Positions 7,736 through 14,115 are shown, numbered from the stretch's first letter. The stretch is 14,115 bases of DNA from JBCCMB01 sp039026555 (GCA_039026555.1 JBCCMB010000066.1:1-14115); one strand, 5' to 3'. The notes: a model not told the origin generated them from the letters alone. Numbers and translations are program-made.

Positions 7736-8460
7736 AACGCGAAACCACCAATAAAATCCGCTTCGTCTTAGAAGACGTGTTGCCGGCCTTCATCCGCGAC
7801 AGCAGAGCGTTCAAAGCGTTCGCAAGCTTGATTTGGGGTCGGCACATCGCCGATCTCGCCAAATTTCGCGAACGCGCCGCCTTTTTGACCGACGAGGAAT
7901 ATGAAGCGCTCTATAAAACGCATCCGCGAGTACATGGCGGCAGCGACAATTCCAAAGCCTGCATCAACGCGATCTCGCGGGACGTTGTCGGATCAAGCGT
8001 ATGCGATGTCGGCTGCGGCACTGGGTTCTTGCTCGATACGATCCGCCAAAGCCGGCCGGAGCTGACGCGCCTCACCGGCGTTGATTTCGCCATTGATGAT
8101 GCGGATGCATTGCCGGGCCTTGAGTATGTCGCTGCGAAAATCGAAGACTTGCCCTTTAAGGACAATGAATTCGATACGGTGGTCTGTACGCATGTGATCG
8201 AACATGTCTTGGACTATCACGCAGCCATTCGCGAGCTGCGCCGGATCGCCGCCAAGCGTTTAATCATCGTGGTGCCGCGCGAGCGGGAGTACCGCTACAC
8301 GTTCAACCCCCACTTCAATTTCTTCCCCTACACGCACGCCTTCTTGCGCGCGATGCACCCGGTGCCCGCCGAACACACCTGCGTGGATATCCAGCGCGAT
8401 ATCTATTATCGCGAGGATCTTGAGGCCGACATAACGCCACAAGCGATCGCCGCGGAATGA
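7732..8460 (+). CDS. Class I SAM-dependent methyltransferase
   Basis: A 242-residue cytosolic Rossmann-fold methyltransferase. About 85 residues of helical N-terminal region precede motif I, VCDVGCGTG (90-98). The acidic residue ending strand 2 is D118 (TGVD), then EDLPFKDNEFD and THVIEHV (153-159), the motif II/post-II pattern of the Methyltransf_11 group. The ending has an aromatic-rich stretch (FNPHFNFFPYTHAF) and an acidic tail. Its ATG overlaps the GT2 stop (ATGA), and its own TGA overlaps the next ATG, so it is translationally coupled on both sides. The context suggests it methylates the sugar, the lipid-linked intermediate or the glycan acceptor. That is inferred from position only, because this fold gives no substrate information. 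Confidence 0.85.
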   Translation: MKRETTNKIRFVLEDVLPAFIRDSRAFKAFASLIWGRHIADLAKFRERAAFLTDEEYEALYKTHPRVHGGSDNSKACINAISRDVVGSSVCDVGCGTGFLLDTIRQSRPELTRLTGVDFAIDDADALPGLEYVAAKIEDLPFKDNEFDTVVCTHVIEHVLDYHAAIRELRRIAAKRLIIVVPREREYRYTFNPHFNFFPYTHAFLRAMHPVPAEHTCVDIQRDIYYREDLEADITPQAIAAE

Positions 8461-8816
8461 CCGCAGCATCGCCCCTTCTGCTTGGATTGCTGATCCTGAC
8501 GCCCGCACTCATCGCGGCGGGTCAGCTGCTCTTCAAGCTGACCAGCAATCGCCTGGTCGATAATCCGGGTGCGCCCTTCTACGCTGTCGCGCTCGAGCCG
8601 GTCTTCCTATTGGCGCTCGCGATCTACGGCGGCGCGACCCTGCTCTGGATCTATGTGCTGAAGTCGGCGCCACTGTCCTACGCCTACTCCTTCATGGCGC
8701 TGACCTTCGTTTTGGTTCCGCTTTTATCCGCGATCTGGCTGGGTGAAACCTTCACGCTGAAACAAATGCTGGGCGCAGGATTGATCATCGCAGGCCTTCT
8801 GGTGGTTCAATCCTAA
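8457..8816 (+). CDS. Small four-TM SMR/EamA-like protein, candidate lipid-linked sugar flippase (ArnE/ArnF-like)
   Basis: A 119-residue protein made almost entirely of four membrane helices (about 6-28, 46-68, 74-94 and 101-117). Family marks are GQLLFKL in helix 1, LWIYVLKSAPLSYAYSFMAL at the helix 2/3 turn, and VPLLSAIWLGETFTLKQMLGAGLIIAGLLVV, the GE-plus-glycine pattern of half-size EamA/SMR proteins. ArnE and ArnF, which together flip undecaprenyl-phosphate-aminoarabinose, have this size and pattern. The ATG overlaps the methyltransferase stop (ATGA). Downstream of a polyprenyl-phosphate GT2 and divergent from a GT-C enzyme, a flippase role is the simplest reading; it would have to act as a homodimer or with an unlinked partner. 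A generic drug/metabolite exporter cannot be excluded. Confidence 0.78.
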   Translation: MTAASPLLLGLLILTPALIAAGQLLFKLTSNRLVDNPGAPFYAVALEPVFLLALAIYGGATLLWIYVLKSAPLSYAYSFMALTFVLVPLLSAIWLGETFTLKQMLGAGLIIAGLLVVQS

Positions 8817-8832
8817 AAATCGTCGGCGCGGC

Positions 8833-8862
8833 TTGATCGCCGCTGCAAATGTTCTTTATATG
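8833..8862 (+). promoter_or_regulatory. Candidate uvrA promoter
   Basis: TTGATC (8833-8838) and TATATG (8857-8862) are 18 nt apart, each matching 4 of 6 sigma-70 consensus bases. The -10 lies inside the LexA box, so repression by steric block would be direct. The leader would be about 105 nt. The match is weak, so this call leans on the LexA box. Confidence 0.42.
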
Positions 8863-8865
8863 TTC
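8851..8865. promoter_or_regulatory. LexA (SOS) box of uvrA
   Basis: GTTC-TTTATAT-GTTC, an exact GTTC-N7-GTTC alphaproteobacterial LexA operator, lies 107 bp upstream of the uvrA ATG. With its flanks (8849-8866) it matches the ssb box (4710-4727) at 17 of 18 bases in the same orientation. SOS induction of uvrA is expected. Confidence 0.88.
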
Positions 8866-8972
8866 TACGCGCCTCAGCGAGTCGCCCCGTTCGGCGCCGC
8901 GGGCGTTTCCCTACGCCTATAAGCGGCCTATGTAAGGCGATTGCCTGTCTCTTAAGGAATTGGACGCCGCCC

Positions 8973-11873
8973 ATGTCGACCGAGCTCAAAACCATCCGCG
9001 TGCGCGGCGCCAAAGAGCACAACCTTAAAGACGTCAACGTCGATATTCCGCGCAATGCGTTGGTGGTGATGACCGGATTATCCGGCTCGGGCAAATCCTC
9101 TTTGGCCTTCGACACCATTTATGCGGAAGGCCAGCGCCGCTATGTCGAGAGCTTGTCGGCCTATGCGCGCCAATTCCTGGAGCTTATGCAAAAACCGGAT
9201 GTGGAGAGCATTGAGGGCCTCTCGCCGGCCATCTCCATCGAGCAAAAAACGACGAGCCGAAACCCGCGATCAACCGTGGCGACCGTCACCGAGATTTATG
9301 ACTATATGCGCCTTTTGTGGGCGCGCGTCGGCGTGCCCTATTCGCCGGCGACGGGCCTTCCGATTGAAAGCCAAACCGTCAGCCAAATGGTCGATCGGAC
9401 GCTGCAGCTCGAAGAGGGCGCGCGCCTTTATCTGCTCGCCCCGATCATTCGGGGCCGCAAGGGCGAGTACCGCAAGGAATTCGCCGATCTGCTGAAACGC
9501 GGCTTCCAGCGCGTCAAAGTCGACGGCCAGTTTTACGAGCTGGAAGACCCGCCCACGCTCGACAAAAAATTCAAGCACGACATCGATGTCGTCGTGGACC
9601 GCATCGTGGTTCGTCAGGGTATGGAACAACGCCTGGCGGAAAGTTTTGAAACTGCGCTTGATCTCGCCGACGGCATCGCGATCGCTGAATACGCCGACGC
9701 AAAAGACAGCGACGCGCCCAAACGCATCACCTATTCCGCCAAATTCGCCTGCCCGGTCTCCGGCTTCACGATCCCGGAAATCGAGCCGCGCCTGTTTTCC
9801 TTCAACAACCCCTTCGGCGCCTGCCCGCACTGCGACGGTTTGGGCGAACAGCTGAAGATCGATCCAGATCTGGTCATTCCCGACCGCGACATCCCTCTGG
9901 AGGACGGCGCTATAGCGCCTTGGGCGAAATCCGCCTCGCCCTATCAGACCCAAACGCTCCACGCGCTCGCACGCAAATACAAATTCAAGCCGAAAGCGCC
10001 CTGGCGCAGTTTGAAGCCCGCCATTCAGGACAAAATCCTCTACGGCACCGGCAAGGACGAAGTTGATTTCGTCTATGATGACGGCGCGCGGCGCTATGAA
10101 GTCACCAAAACCTTTGAAGGCGTCATACCCAATCTTGAACGCCGTTGGCGCGAAACGGACAGCGCTTGGGTGCGCGAGGAAATCGGCAAATACCAATCCG
10201 CCGCGCCCTGCCCGCATTGCGATGGTTATCGCCTCCGTCCCGAAGCGCTAAGCGTCAAAATCGCCGGCGAGCATATCGGCTTTGCGTCGCAGCTCTCCAT
10301 TCGCGCCGCCGTTGACTGGTTCGAGTCCATCGTCGACACGCTGACCGATCAGCAAAAGCAGATCGCCGAGCGCATTTTAAAAGAGATCCGGGACCGGCTG
10401 CGGTTCCTGAACGATGTGGGACTAGACTATCTCACTCTGTCTCGGTCGTCCGGCACGCTGTCCGGCGGCGAAAGCCAACGCATTCGGTTGGCCAGTCAGA
10501 TCGGCTCGGGTCTCACCGGCGTCCTCTACGTGCTGGACGAGCCCTCTATTGGCCTGCACCAGCGCGATAATGAGCGTTTGTTGGAGACGGTGAAACGCCT
10601 GCGCGATTTAGGCAATTCGGTGATCGTGGTCGAACACGATGAAGACGCCATCCTCACCGCCGACTATGTCATCGATATGGGCCCGCGCGCCGGCGTGCAT
10701 GGCGGCGAAGTGGTCGCGGCTGGAAAGCCCGCCCAAGTTCAGGCCAACCCGAAAAGTCTCACCGGCAAATACCTCAATGGCGAAGAAGAAATCGCAATCC
10801 CGGAACGGCGGCGTTGGGGCAAGCGCACCAAATCCGTGAAGCTGTTCGGCGCGCACGGCAATAATCTCAAACACGTCGATGTTGAATTCCCGCTGGCCAA
10901 TTTCACTTGTGTGACCGGCGTATCCGGCGGCGGCAAGTCCACGCTTGTCATCGAAACGCTCTATAAAGCGCTCGCTCGACGCCTAAACGGCGCTTCAGCG
11001 CCCCCCGCGCCGCATGATCGGATCGAAGGCCTGGAGCATCTCGATAAGATTATCGACATCGATCAATCGCCGATCGGCCGCACGCCGCGTTCCAACCCAG
11101 CCACCTATACCGGCGCCTTCGGCCCCATCCGCGATTGGTTCGCCGGCCTGCCGGAAGCCCAAGCGCGCGGCTATAAGCCAGGGCGCTTCTCCTTCAACGT
11201 CAAAGGCGGCCGATGCGAGGCCTGCCAGGGCGACGGCGTCATCAAAATCGAAATGCACTTTTTGCCCGACGTCTACGTCACCTGCGATGTCTGCCAAGGC
11301 AAACGCTACAACCGCGAAACCTTGGAAGTGCTCTATAAGGGCAAATCAATCTCCGACGTGCTGGAAATGACGGTCGCCGAGGCCAAAACCTTCTTCGCAG
11401 CCGTGCCAGGCATTCGCTCCAAAATGGAAACGCTGGACCGCGTCGGATTAGGCTATGTCAAAGTCGGCCAGCAAGCCAACACCTTGTCCGGCGGCGAGGC
11501 GCAGCGCGTCAAACTGGCGAAAGAGCTCTCCAAACGCGCCACCGGCCGCACCATGTACATTCTCGACGAACCCACGACTGGCTTGCATTTCGACGATGTC
11601 CGCAAGCTGTTGGAGGTGCTCCAGGAATTGGCGGACAATGGCAATTCCGTCATCGTCATCGAACACAATCTGGATGTGATCAAAACCGCCGATTGGATCA
11701 TCGATATCGGCCCCGGCGGCGGCGATGGCGGCGGCGAGATCGTGGCGACCGGAACGCCCGAAGACGTCGCTAAGCTAGAGCACAGCTATACAGGCCAATT
11801 CCTAACCGAAACGCTGCGTCGGCACGAAGAACGCCGCGCCGCCCGCAATCGTCGGCGCAAGAAAAGCGCCTGA
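8973..11873 (+). CDS. uvrA: Excinuclease ABC subunit A
   Basis: The damage-scanning ATPase of nucleotide excision repair; a UvrA dimer loads UvrB at lesions. Both ABC modules are complete. Module I has Walker A GLSGSGKSS (35-43), signature LSGGE (496-500) and Walker B VLYVLDEP (517-524). Module II has Walker A GVSGGGKST (649-657), LSGGE (838-842) and YILDEPT (862-868). Zinc-site cysteines include CPHC (413-416) and the UvrA C-terminal finger CEAC (748-751) with CDVC (771-774), needed for damage recognition. In the first finger the usual CxxC reads CPVS (C260, S263) with CPHC at 284-287, so one ligand is Ser, as I recall for alphaproteobacterial UvrA. The length of 966 aa is near normal, with a basic tail. 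The ATG start has GGA at 7 nt and AAGGA (8954-8958) at 14 nt. Regulated by a LexA box; Sua5 follows 5 bp downstream. Confidence 0.98.
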   Translation: MSTELKTIRVRGAKEHNLKDVNVDIPRNALVVMTGLSGSGKSSLAFDTIYAEGQRRYVESLSAYARQFLELMQKPDVESIEGLSPAISIEQKTTSRNPRSTVATVTEIYDYMRLLWARVGVPYSPATGLPIESQTVSQMVDRTLQLEEGARLYLLAPIIRGRKGEYRKEFADLLKRGFQRVKVDGQFYELEDPPTLDKKFKHDIDVVVDRIVVRQGMEQRLAESFETALDLADGIAIAEYADAKDSDAPKRITYSAKFACPVSGFTIPEIEPRLFSFNNPFGACPHCDGLGEQLKIDPDLVIPDRDIPLEDGAIAPWAKSASPYQTQTLHALARKYKFKPKAPWRSLKPAIQDKILYGTGKDEVDFVYDDGARRYEVTKTFEGVIPNLERRWRETDSAWVREEIGKYQSAAPCPHCDGYRLRPEALSVKIAGEHIGFASQLSIRAAVDWFESIVDTLTDQQKQIAERILKEIRDRLRFLNDVGLDYLTLSRSSGTLSGGESQRIRLASQIGSGLTGVLYVLDEPSIGLHQRDNERLLETVKRLRDLGNSVIVVEHDEDAILTADYVIDMGPRAGVHGGEVVAAGKPAQVQANPKSLTGKYLNGEEEIAIPERRRWGKRTKSVKLFGAHGNNLKHVDVEFPLANFTCVTGVSGGGKSTLVIETLYKALARRLNGASAPPAPHDRIEGLEHLDKIIDIDQSPIGRTPRSNPATYTGAFGPIRDWFAGLPEAQARGYKPGRFSFNVKGGRCEACQGDGVIKIEMHFLPDVYVTCDVCQGKRYNRETLEVLYKGKSISDVLEMTVAEAKTFFAAVPGIRSKMETLDRVGLGYVKVGQQANTLSGGEAQRVKLAKELSKRATGRTMYILDEPTTGLHFDDVRKLLEVLQELADNGNSVIVIEHNLDVIKTADWIIDIGPGGGDGGGEIVATGTPEDVAKLEHSYTGQFLTETLRRHEERRAARNRRRKKSA

Positions 11874-11878
11874 CCCCG

Positions 11879-12829
11879 TTGTCGAAACCCAATCTGATAC
11901 GCGCAGCCGATCCAAGCGCCATTCAAGAGGCGGCTAAGATCCTAAAAGGCGGCGGTCTTGTCGGCCTGCCGACCGAAACGGTGTACGGCCTAGCCGCGAA
12001 TGCGGCGGACGATAAAGCGGTGGCGCGCCTGTATGCGGCGAAAGGACGACCTAGCTTCAACCCGCTCATTTCGCATGTCTTCTCCGCCGCGGCGGCATGG
12101 GAAATCGCCGCGCCCACACCGCTTGCGCGCAAGCTCGCCGACGCGTTTTGGCCCGGTCCGCTCACCTTAGTTTTAGCGCGACGCGTGGATGCTCAGATCA
12201 GCGATTTGGCGTGCGCCGGGTTAGACACGATTGCGATACGCGTCCCATCGCACCCGACCGCGCAAACCCTGCTCACTGAATTTGGCGGCCCGATCGTGGC
12301 CCCATCGGCCAATCCCTCCGGACAACTCAGCCCGACCACCGCCGCCCATGTGGCCTCAGGCTTGGGCGACAAGATCGATCTCATCCTAGACGGCGGCCCC
12401 TGCGAGGCGGGGCTGGAATCCACGGTCGTCGACGCGCAAGGAGACGGGCCCGTTTTGCTGCGTCCCGGCGCCCTCCCGCGCGGAGACATGGAAGCGATTG
12501 TCGGATCACTCAAGACACCTGTGTCGTCCGCTGGAGATACACCGACCTCACCCGGAATGCTGCTGAAGCACTACGCACCGGACGCCGCGCTACGCATCAA
12601 TGCGGAAACGCCGAGGGCCGGAGAAGCTTTCCTCGCCTTTGGCTCAACGACTATCGAGACGCCCTATAATCTCTCGCCCGCCGGAGACCTCGTAGAAGCC
12701 GCCGCCAATTTGTTCGCCATGCTCCGCGACCTGGATGCGCGCTATAATCAGATCGCGGTCGCCCGCATCCCATCAGAGGGGCTTGGAGAAGCGATCAATG
12801 ATCGGCTGACACGCGCCGCGGAGCGTTGA
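11879..12829 (+). CDS. L-threonylcarbamoyladenylate synthase (Sua5/YwlC type)
   Basis: Makes threonylcarbamoyl-AMP from threonine, bicarbonate and ATP, the first step of the t6A37 modification of ANN-decoding tRNAs. The YrdC domain (about 10-205) has GLVGLPTETVYGLAA (26-40), KGRPSFNPL with K55 and R57, and the SxN nucleotide motif APSANPSG (S143, N145), then ESTVVD and LLRPGALP. The linker motif SPGMLLKHYAP (224-234) and a C-terminal domain (about 235-316) show the long Sua5 form, not the single-domain TsaC. The start is TTG, 5 bp after the uvrA stop. No ATG or GTG codon is available before the conserved core, and there is no strong Shine-Dalgarno, so translation is probably coupled to uvrA. 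It would then share uvrA's SOS-responsive transcript unless it has an internal promoter. Confidence 0.95.
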   Translation: MSKPNLIRAADPSAIQEAAKILKGGGLVGLPTETVYGLAANAADDKAVARLYAAKGRPSFNPLISHVFSAAAAWEIAAPTPLARKLADAFWPGPLTLVLARRVDAQISDLACAGLDTIAIRVPSHPTAQTLLTEFGGPIVAPSANPSGQLSPTTAAHVASGLGDKIDLILDGGPCEAGLESTVVDAQGDGPVLLRPGALPRGDMEAIVGSLKTPVSSAGDTPTSPGMLLKHYAPDAALRINAETPRAGEAFLAFGSTTIETPYNLSPAGDLVEAAANLFAMLRDLDARYNQIAVARIPSEGLGEAINDRLTRAAER

Positions 12830-12842
12830 CCCAGAATGCAAA

Positions 12843-12867
12843 AAAGCCCGCCAGTTCGGCGGGCTTT
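12843..12867. terminator. Bidirectional intrinsic terminator between sua5 and rplQ
   Basis: AAAGCCCGCC (12843-12852) and GGCGGGCTTT (12858-12867) form a 10-bp stem with a 5-nt loop. On the minus strand the stem runs into six T (complement of 12840-12845), an efficient terminator 25 nt past the rplQ stop. On the plus strand TTTCT follows the stem, enough for moderate termination of the uvrA-sua5 unit. Confidence 0.92.
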
Positions 12868-12892
12868 CTAAAACTTGTCGTTTGGAAGCAGC

Positions 12893-13327
12893 CTAGGCGT
12901 CGACCAATTCGCCTTCCAGCTCGGCTTCAGCGGCGACGCGTTCGCGGTCTTCCTTGCCTTTGGCGTCCGGATCGCGATCGACCAATTCAATCACCGCCAT
13001 CGGCGCATTGTCGCCATAACGGAAGCCGGCCTTCAAAACGCGCGTATAGCCACCATTGCGGTCTTTATAGCGCTCGGCCAGCGTGTCGAACAATTTCGCC
13101 ACCATTTCCTCATCGCGCGTGACGGCGATGGCGCGACGGCGAGCGGCCAGATCGCCCTTCTTCGCCAGCGTGACCAGCTTATCCACAACGCGCCGCAGCT
13201 CTTTCGCTTTCGGCAAAGTCGTCGAAATCTGCTCATGGCGGATCAAGGAGGCCGACATATTCGCGAACATCGCTTTGCGATGTTCCGACGTCCGGTTCAG
13301 CTTGCGGTATCCGTGGCCGTGGCGCAT
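12893..13327 (-). CDS. rplQ: 50S ribosomal protein L17
   Basis: Large-subunit protein near the exit-tunnel rim. The start MRHGHGYRKLNRTSEHRKAM is diagnostic, followed by NMSASLIRHEQISTTLPKAKELRR, DKLVTLAK, RNGGYTRVLKAGFRYGDNAPMAVIELV. After the conserved core (about 1-118) comes an acidic C-terminal tail of about 25 residues, giving 144 aa against 127 in E. coli; such tails are usual in alphaproteobacteria. The gene is 32 bp downstream of rpoA, the normal last position of the alpha operon. The ATG has no adjacent Shine-Dalgarno; AGGAG lies 24 nt upstream, with a hairpin in between. Confidence 0.98.
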   Translation of the reverse strand: MRHGHGYRKLNRTSEHRKAMFANMSASLIRHEQISTTLPKAKELRRVVDKLVTLAKKGDLAARRRAIAVTRDEEMVAKLFDTLAERYKDRNGGYTRVLKAGFRYGDNAPMAVIELVDRDPDAKGKEDRERVAAEAELEGELVDA

Positions 13328-13337
13328 GGGGCTTCAG

Positions 13338-13352
13338 GCGGGCGAGGCCCGC
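13338..13352 (-). promoter_or_regulatory. Hairpin in the rpoA-rplQ spacer
   Basis: GCGGGC and GCCCGC pair as a 6-bp stem with a 3-nt loop, just after AGGAG (13352-13356) on the minus strand. Folding would bring this distant Shine-Dalgarno from 24 nt to about 10 nt from the rplQ ATG. No U-tract follows, so it is not an intrinsic terminator. The bridging role is inference. Confidence 0.4.
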
Positions 13353-13359
13353 TCCTCTT

Positions 13360-14115
13360 TTAGATTTGGTCTTCGAACTTCTTCGCGAGGTCCTCGATAT
13401 TCTCAGGCGGCCAGCTTGGCACTTCCATGCCGAGATGCAGGCCCATAGAGGCGAGGACTTCTTTGATTTCGTTGAGCGATTTACGGCCGAAATTCGGCGT
13501 CCGCAGCATTTCCGCCTCGGATTTTTGGATCAAATCGCCAATGTAAACAATGTTGTCGTTGCGCAGGCAGTTGGCTGAACGCACCGACAATTCCAACTCG
13601 TCCACCTTTTTGAGGAGAACGGGGTTGAAGCCAAGGTCCGGCTCGTCGGCGCCTGCGTCTTCGACAACCGGCTCATCGAACGTGATGAAGAGCTGCAATT
13701 GATCCTGCAGAATGCGCGCAGCGTACGCGACGGCGTCTTCCGGCGTCACAGAACCGTCGGTCTCCACCGTCAGACCCAGCTTGTCATAATCCAAGACTTG
13801 GCCTTCGCGAGTGTCTTCCACTTTAAAGCCGACGCGCTCCACCGGCGAGAAAATACTATCTACCGGGATGAAGCCAAGCGGCGCGTCGTCGGGACGGTTC
13901 TTATCGGCCGGCACATAGCCTTTGCCGGTCGCCACCGTCAGCTCCATACGCAGCTCGGCGCCGTCATCCAGATTACAGATGACATGGTCGGTGTTCAGGA
14001 TTTCGATATCGCCTGACGTTTCGATCTGTCCTGCCGTCACCGGGCCAGGGCCCGTCGCACGCAGCGTCATCCGCTTGGGCGTTTCCGACACCATACGAAT
14101 GGCGACGCGTTTCAG
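13360..14115 (-). CDS. rpoA: RNA polymerase subunit alpha (N-terminal part outside the window)
   Basis: The alpha subunit nucleates RNA polymerase assembly through its N-terminal domain and contacts UP elements and activators through its C-terminal domain. The frame is open to the right edge (251 codons seen), and the first visible residues LKRVAIRMVSETPKRM match the middle of the N-terminal domain, so about 85-90 residues are missing; the internal ATG at 14094 is not the start. Visible are GDIEILN, DDGAELRMEL, TGKGYVPADKNRPDDAPLGFIPVDSIFSPV and DYDKLGLTVETDGSVTPEDAVAYAARILQDQL. A linker follows, then the alpha-CTD with RSANCLRNDNIVYIGDL (the E. coli R265 and N268 equivalents are present) and TPNFGRKSLNEIKEVLASMGLHLGM, ending WPPENIEDLAKKFEDQI. 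It lies directly upstream of rplQ, as in the standard alpha operon. Confidence 0.98.
   Translation of the reverse strand: MKRVAIRMVSETPKRMTLRATGPGPVTAGQIETSGDIEILNTDHVICNLDDGAELRMELTVATGKGYVPADKNRPDDAPLGFIPVDSIFSPVERVGFKVEDTREGQVLDYDKLGLTVETDGSVTPEDAVAYAARILQDQLQLFITFDEPVVEDAGADEPDLGFNPVLLKKVDELELSVRSANCLRNDNIVYIGDLIQKSEAEMLRTPNFGRKSLNEIKEVLASMGLHLGMEVPSWPPENIEDLAKKFEDQI

Noticed and set aside
8828..8843. Terminator after the small EamA-like gene
   Set aside because: Only a 5-bp stem (GCGGC/GCCGC, 6-nt loop) with no T-run after it, and it overlaps the likely uvrA promoter.
4710..8866. The two LexA boxes as target-site duplications of a transposon
   Set aside because: No transposase, terminal inverted repeats or identity beyond the 18-base operator region; the match may reflect operator selection alone.
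9270..10217. Long 315-codon open frame antisense to uvrA
   Set aside because: It lies wholly opposite a certain uvrA, has no family resemblance, and is expected from high-GC third-position bias.
14094..14094. ATG at 14094 as the rpoA start
   Set aside because: The frame stays open to the window edge, and the residues before it (LKRVAIR) match the alpha N-terminal domain, so this is an internal Met.

Overview
The window comes from the chromosome of an alphaproteobacterium. The evidence is the class-specific LexA operators (two exact GTTC-N7-GTTC sites), the gyrA/ssb/uvrA neighbourhood typical of that class, the alphaproteobacterial style of GyrA, UvrA and RpoA, and high GC with strong third-position bias. 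I cannot fix the order. The protein style would fit a Caulobacterales/Hyphomonadaceae/Parvularculaceae-type marine or freshwater bacterium, but that is a guess.

Layout. (1) 28-2883, minus: gyrA (DNA gyrase A), read from a TTG start behind a GC-rich leader hairpin. (2) 3100-3987, plus: a YghU-type glutathione-dependent disulfide-bond oxidoreductase, divergent from gyrA. (3) 4100-4597, minus: ssb, with a LexA box placed inside its -35/-10 spacer. (4) 4772-8816: a four-gene envelope-glycosylation cassette in two divergent units. A large GT-C-like membrane protein reads left. A DPM/GtrB-like GT2 with two C-terminal membrane segments, a SAM methyltransferase and a 119-residue four-helix SMR/EamA-like protein read right, joined by ATGA stop/start overlaps. 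(5) 8973-11873, plus: uvrA, with a second LexA box upstream. (6) 11879-12829, plus: a two-domain Sua5/YwlC threonylcarbamoyl-AMP synthase, 5 bp behind uvrA. (7) 12843-12867: a strong bidirectional terminator. (8) Minus: rplQ and the 5'-truncated rpoA, the distal end of the alpha ribosomal-protein operon.

How it works together. Most of the window is information processing: topoisomerase, ssDNA binding, excision repair, tRNA t6A synthesis, RNA polymerase alpha and L17. The unusual part is the cassette between ssb and uvrA, two genes that I recall as divergent neighbours in many alphaproteobacteria. Its parts match the logic of the Arn and Gtr pathways: a GT2 makes a polyprenyl-phosphate sugar at the inner face, a small SMR-like protein flips it, and a GT-C enzyme transfers it in the periplasm, here with a methyltransferase added. 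Two near-identical LexA boxes (17 of 18 bases, same orientation) sit just outside the cassette, one serving ssb and one serving uvrA. This suggests that the cassette split an ancestral shared SOS control region.

No rRNA, tRNA, CRISPR array, insertion sequence or phage gene was seen. No stretch longer than about 220 bases lacks a gene. Residue positions were counted by hand and may be off by one or two, especially in GyrA.
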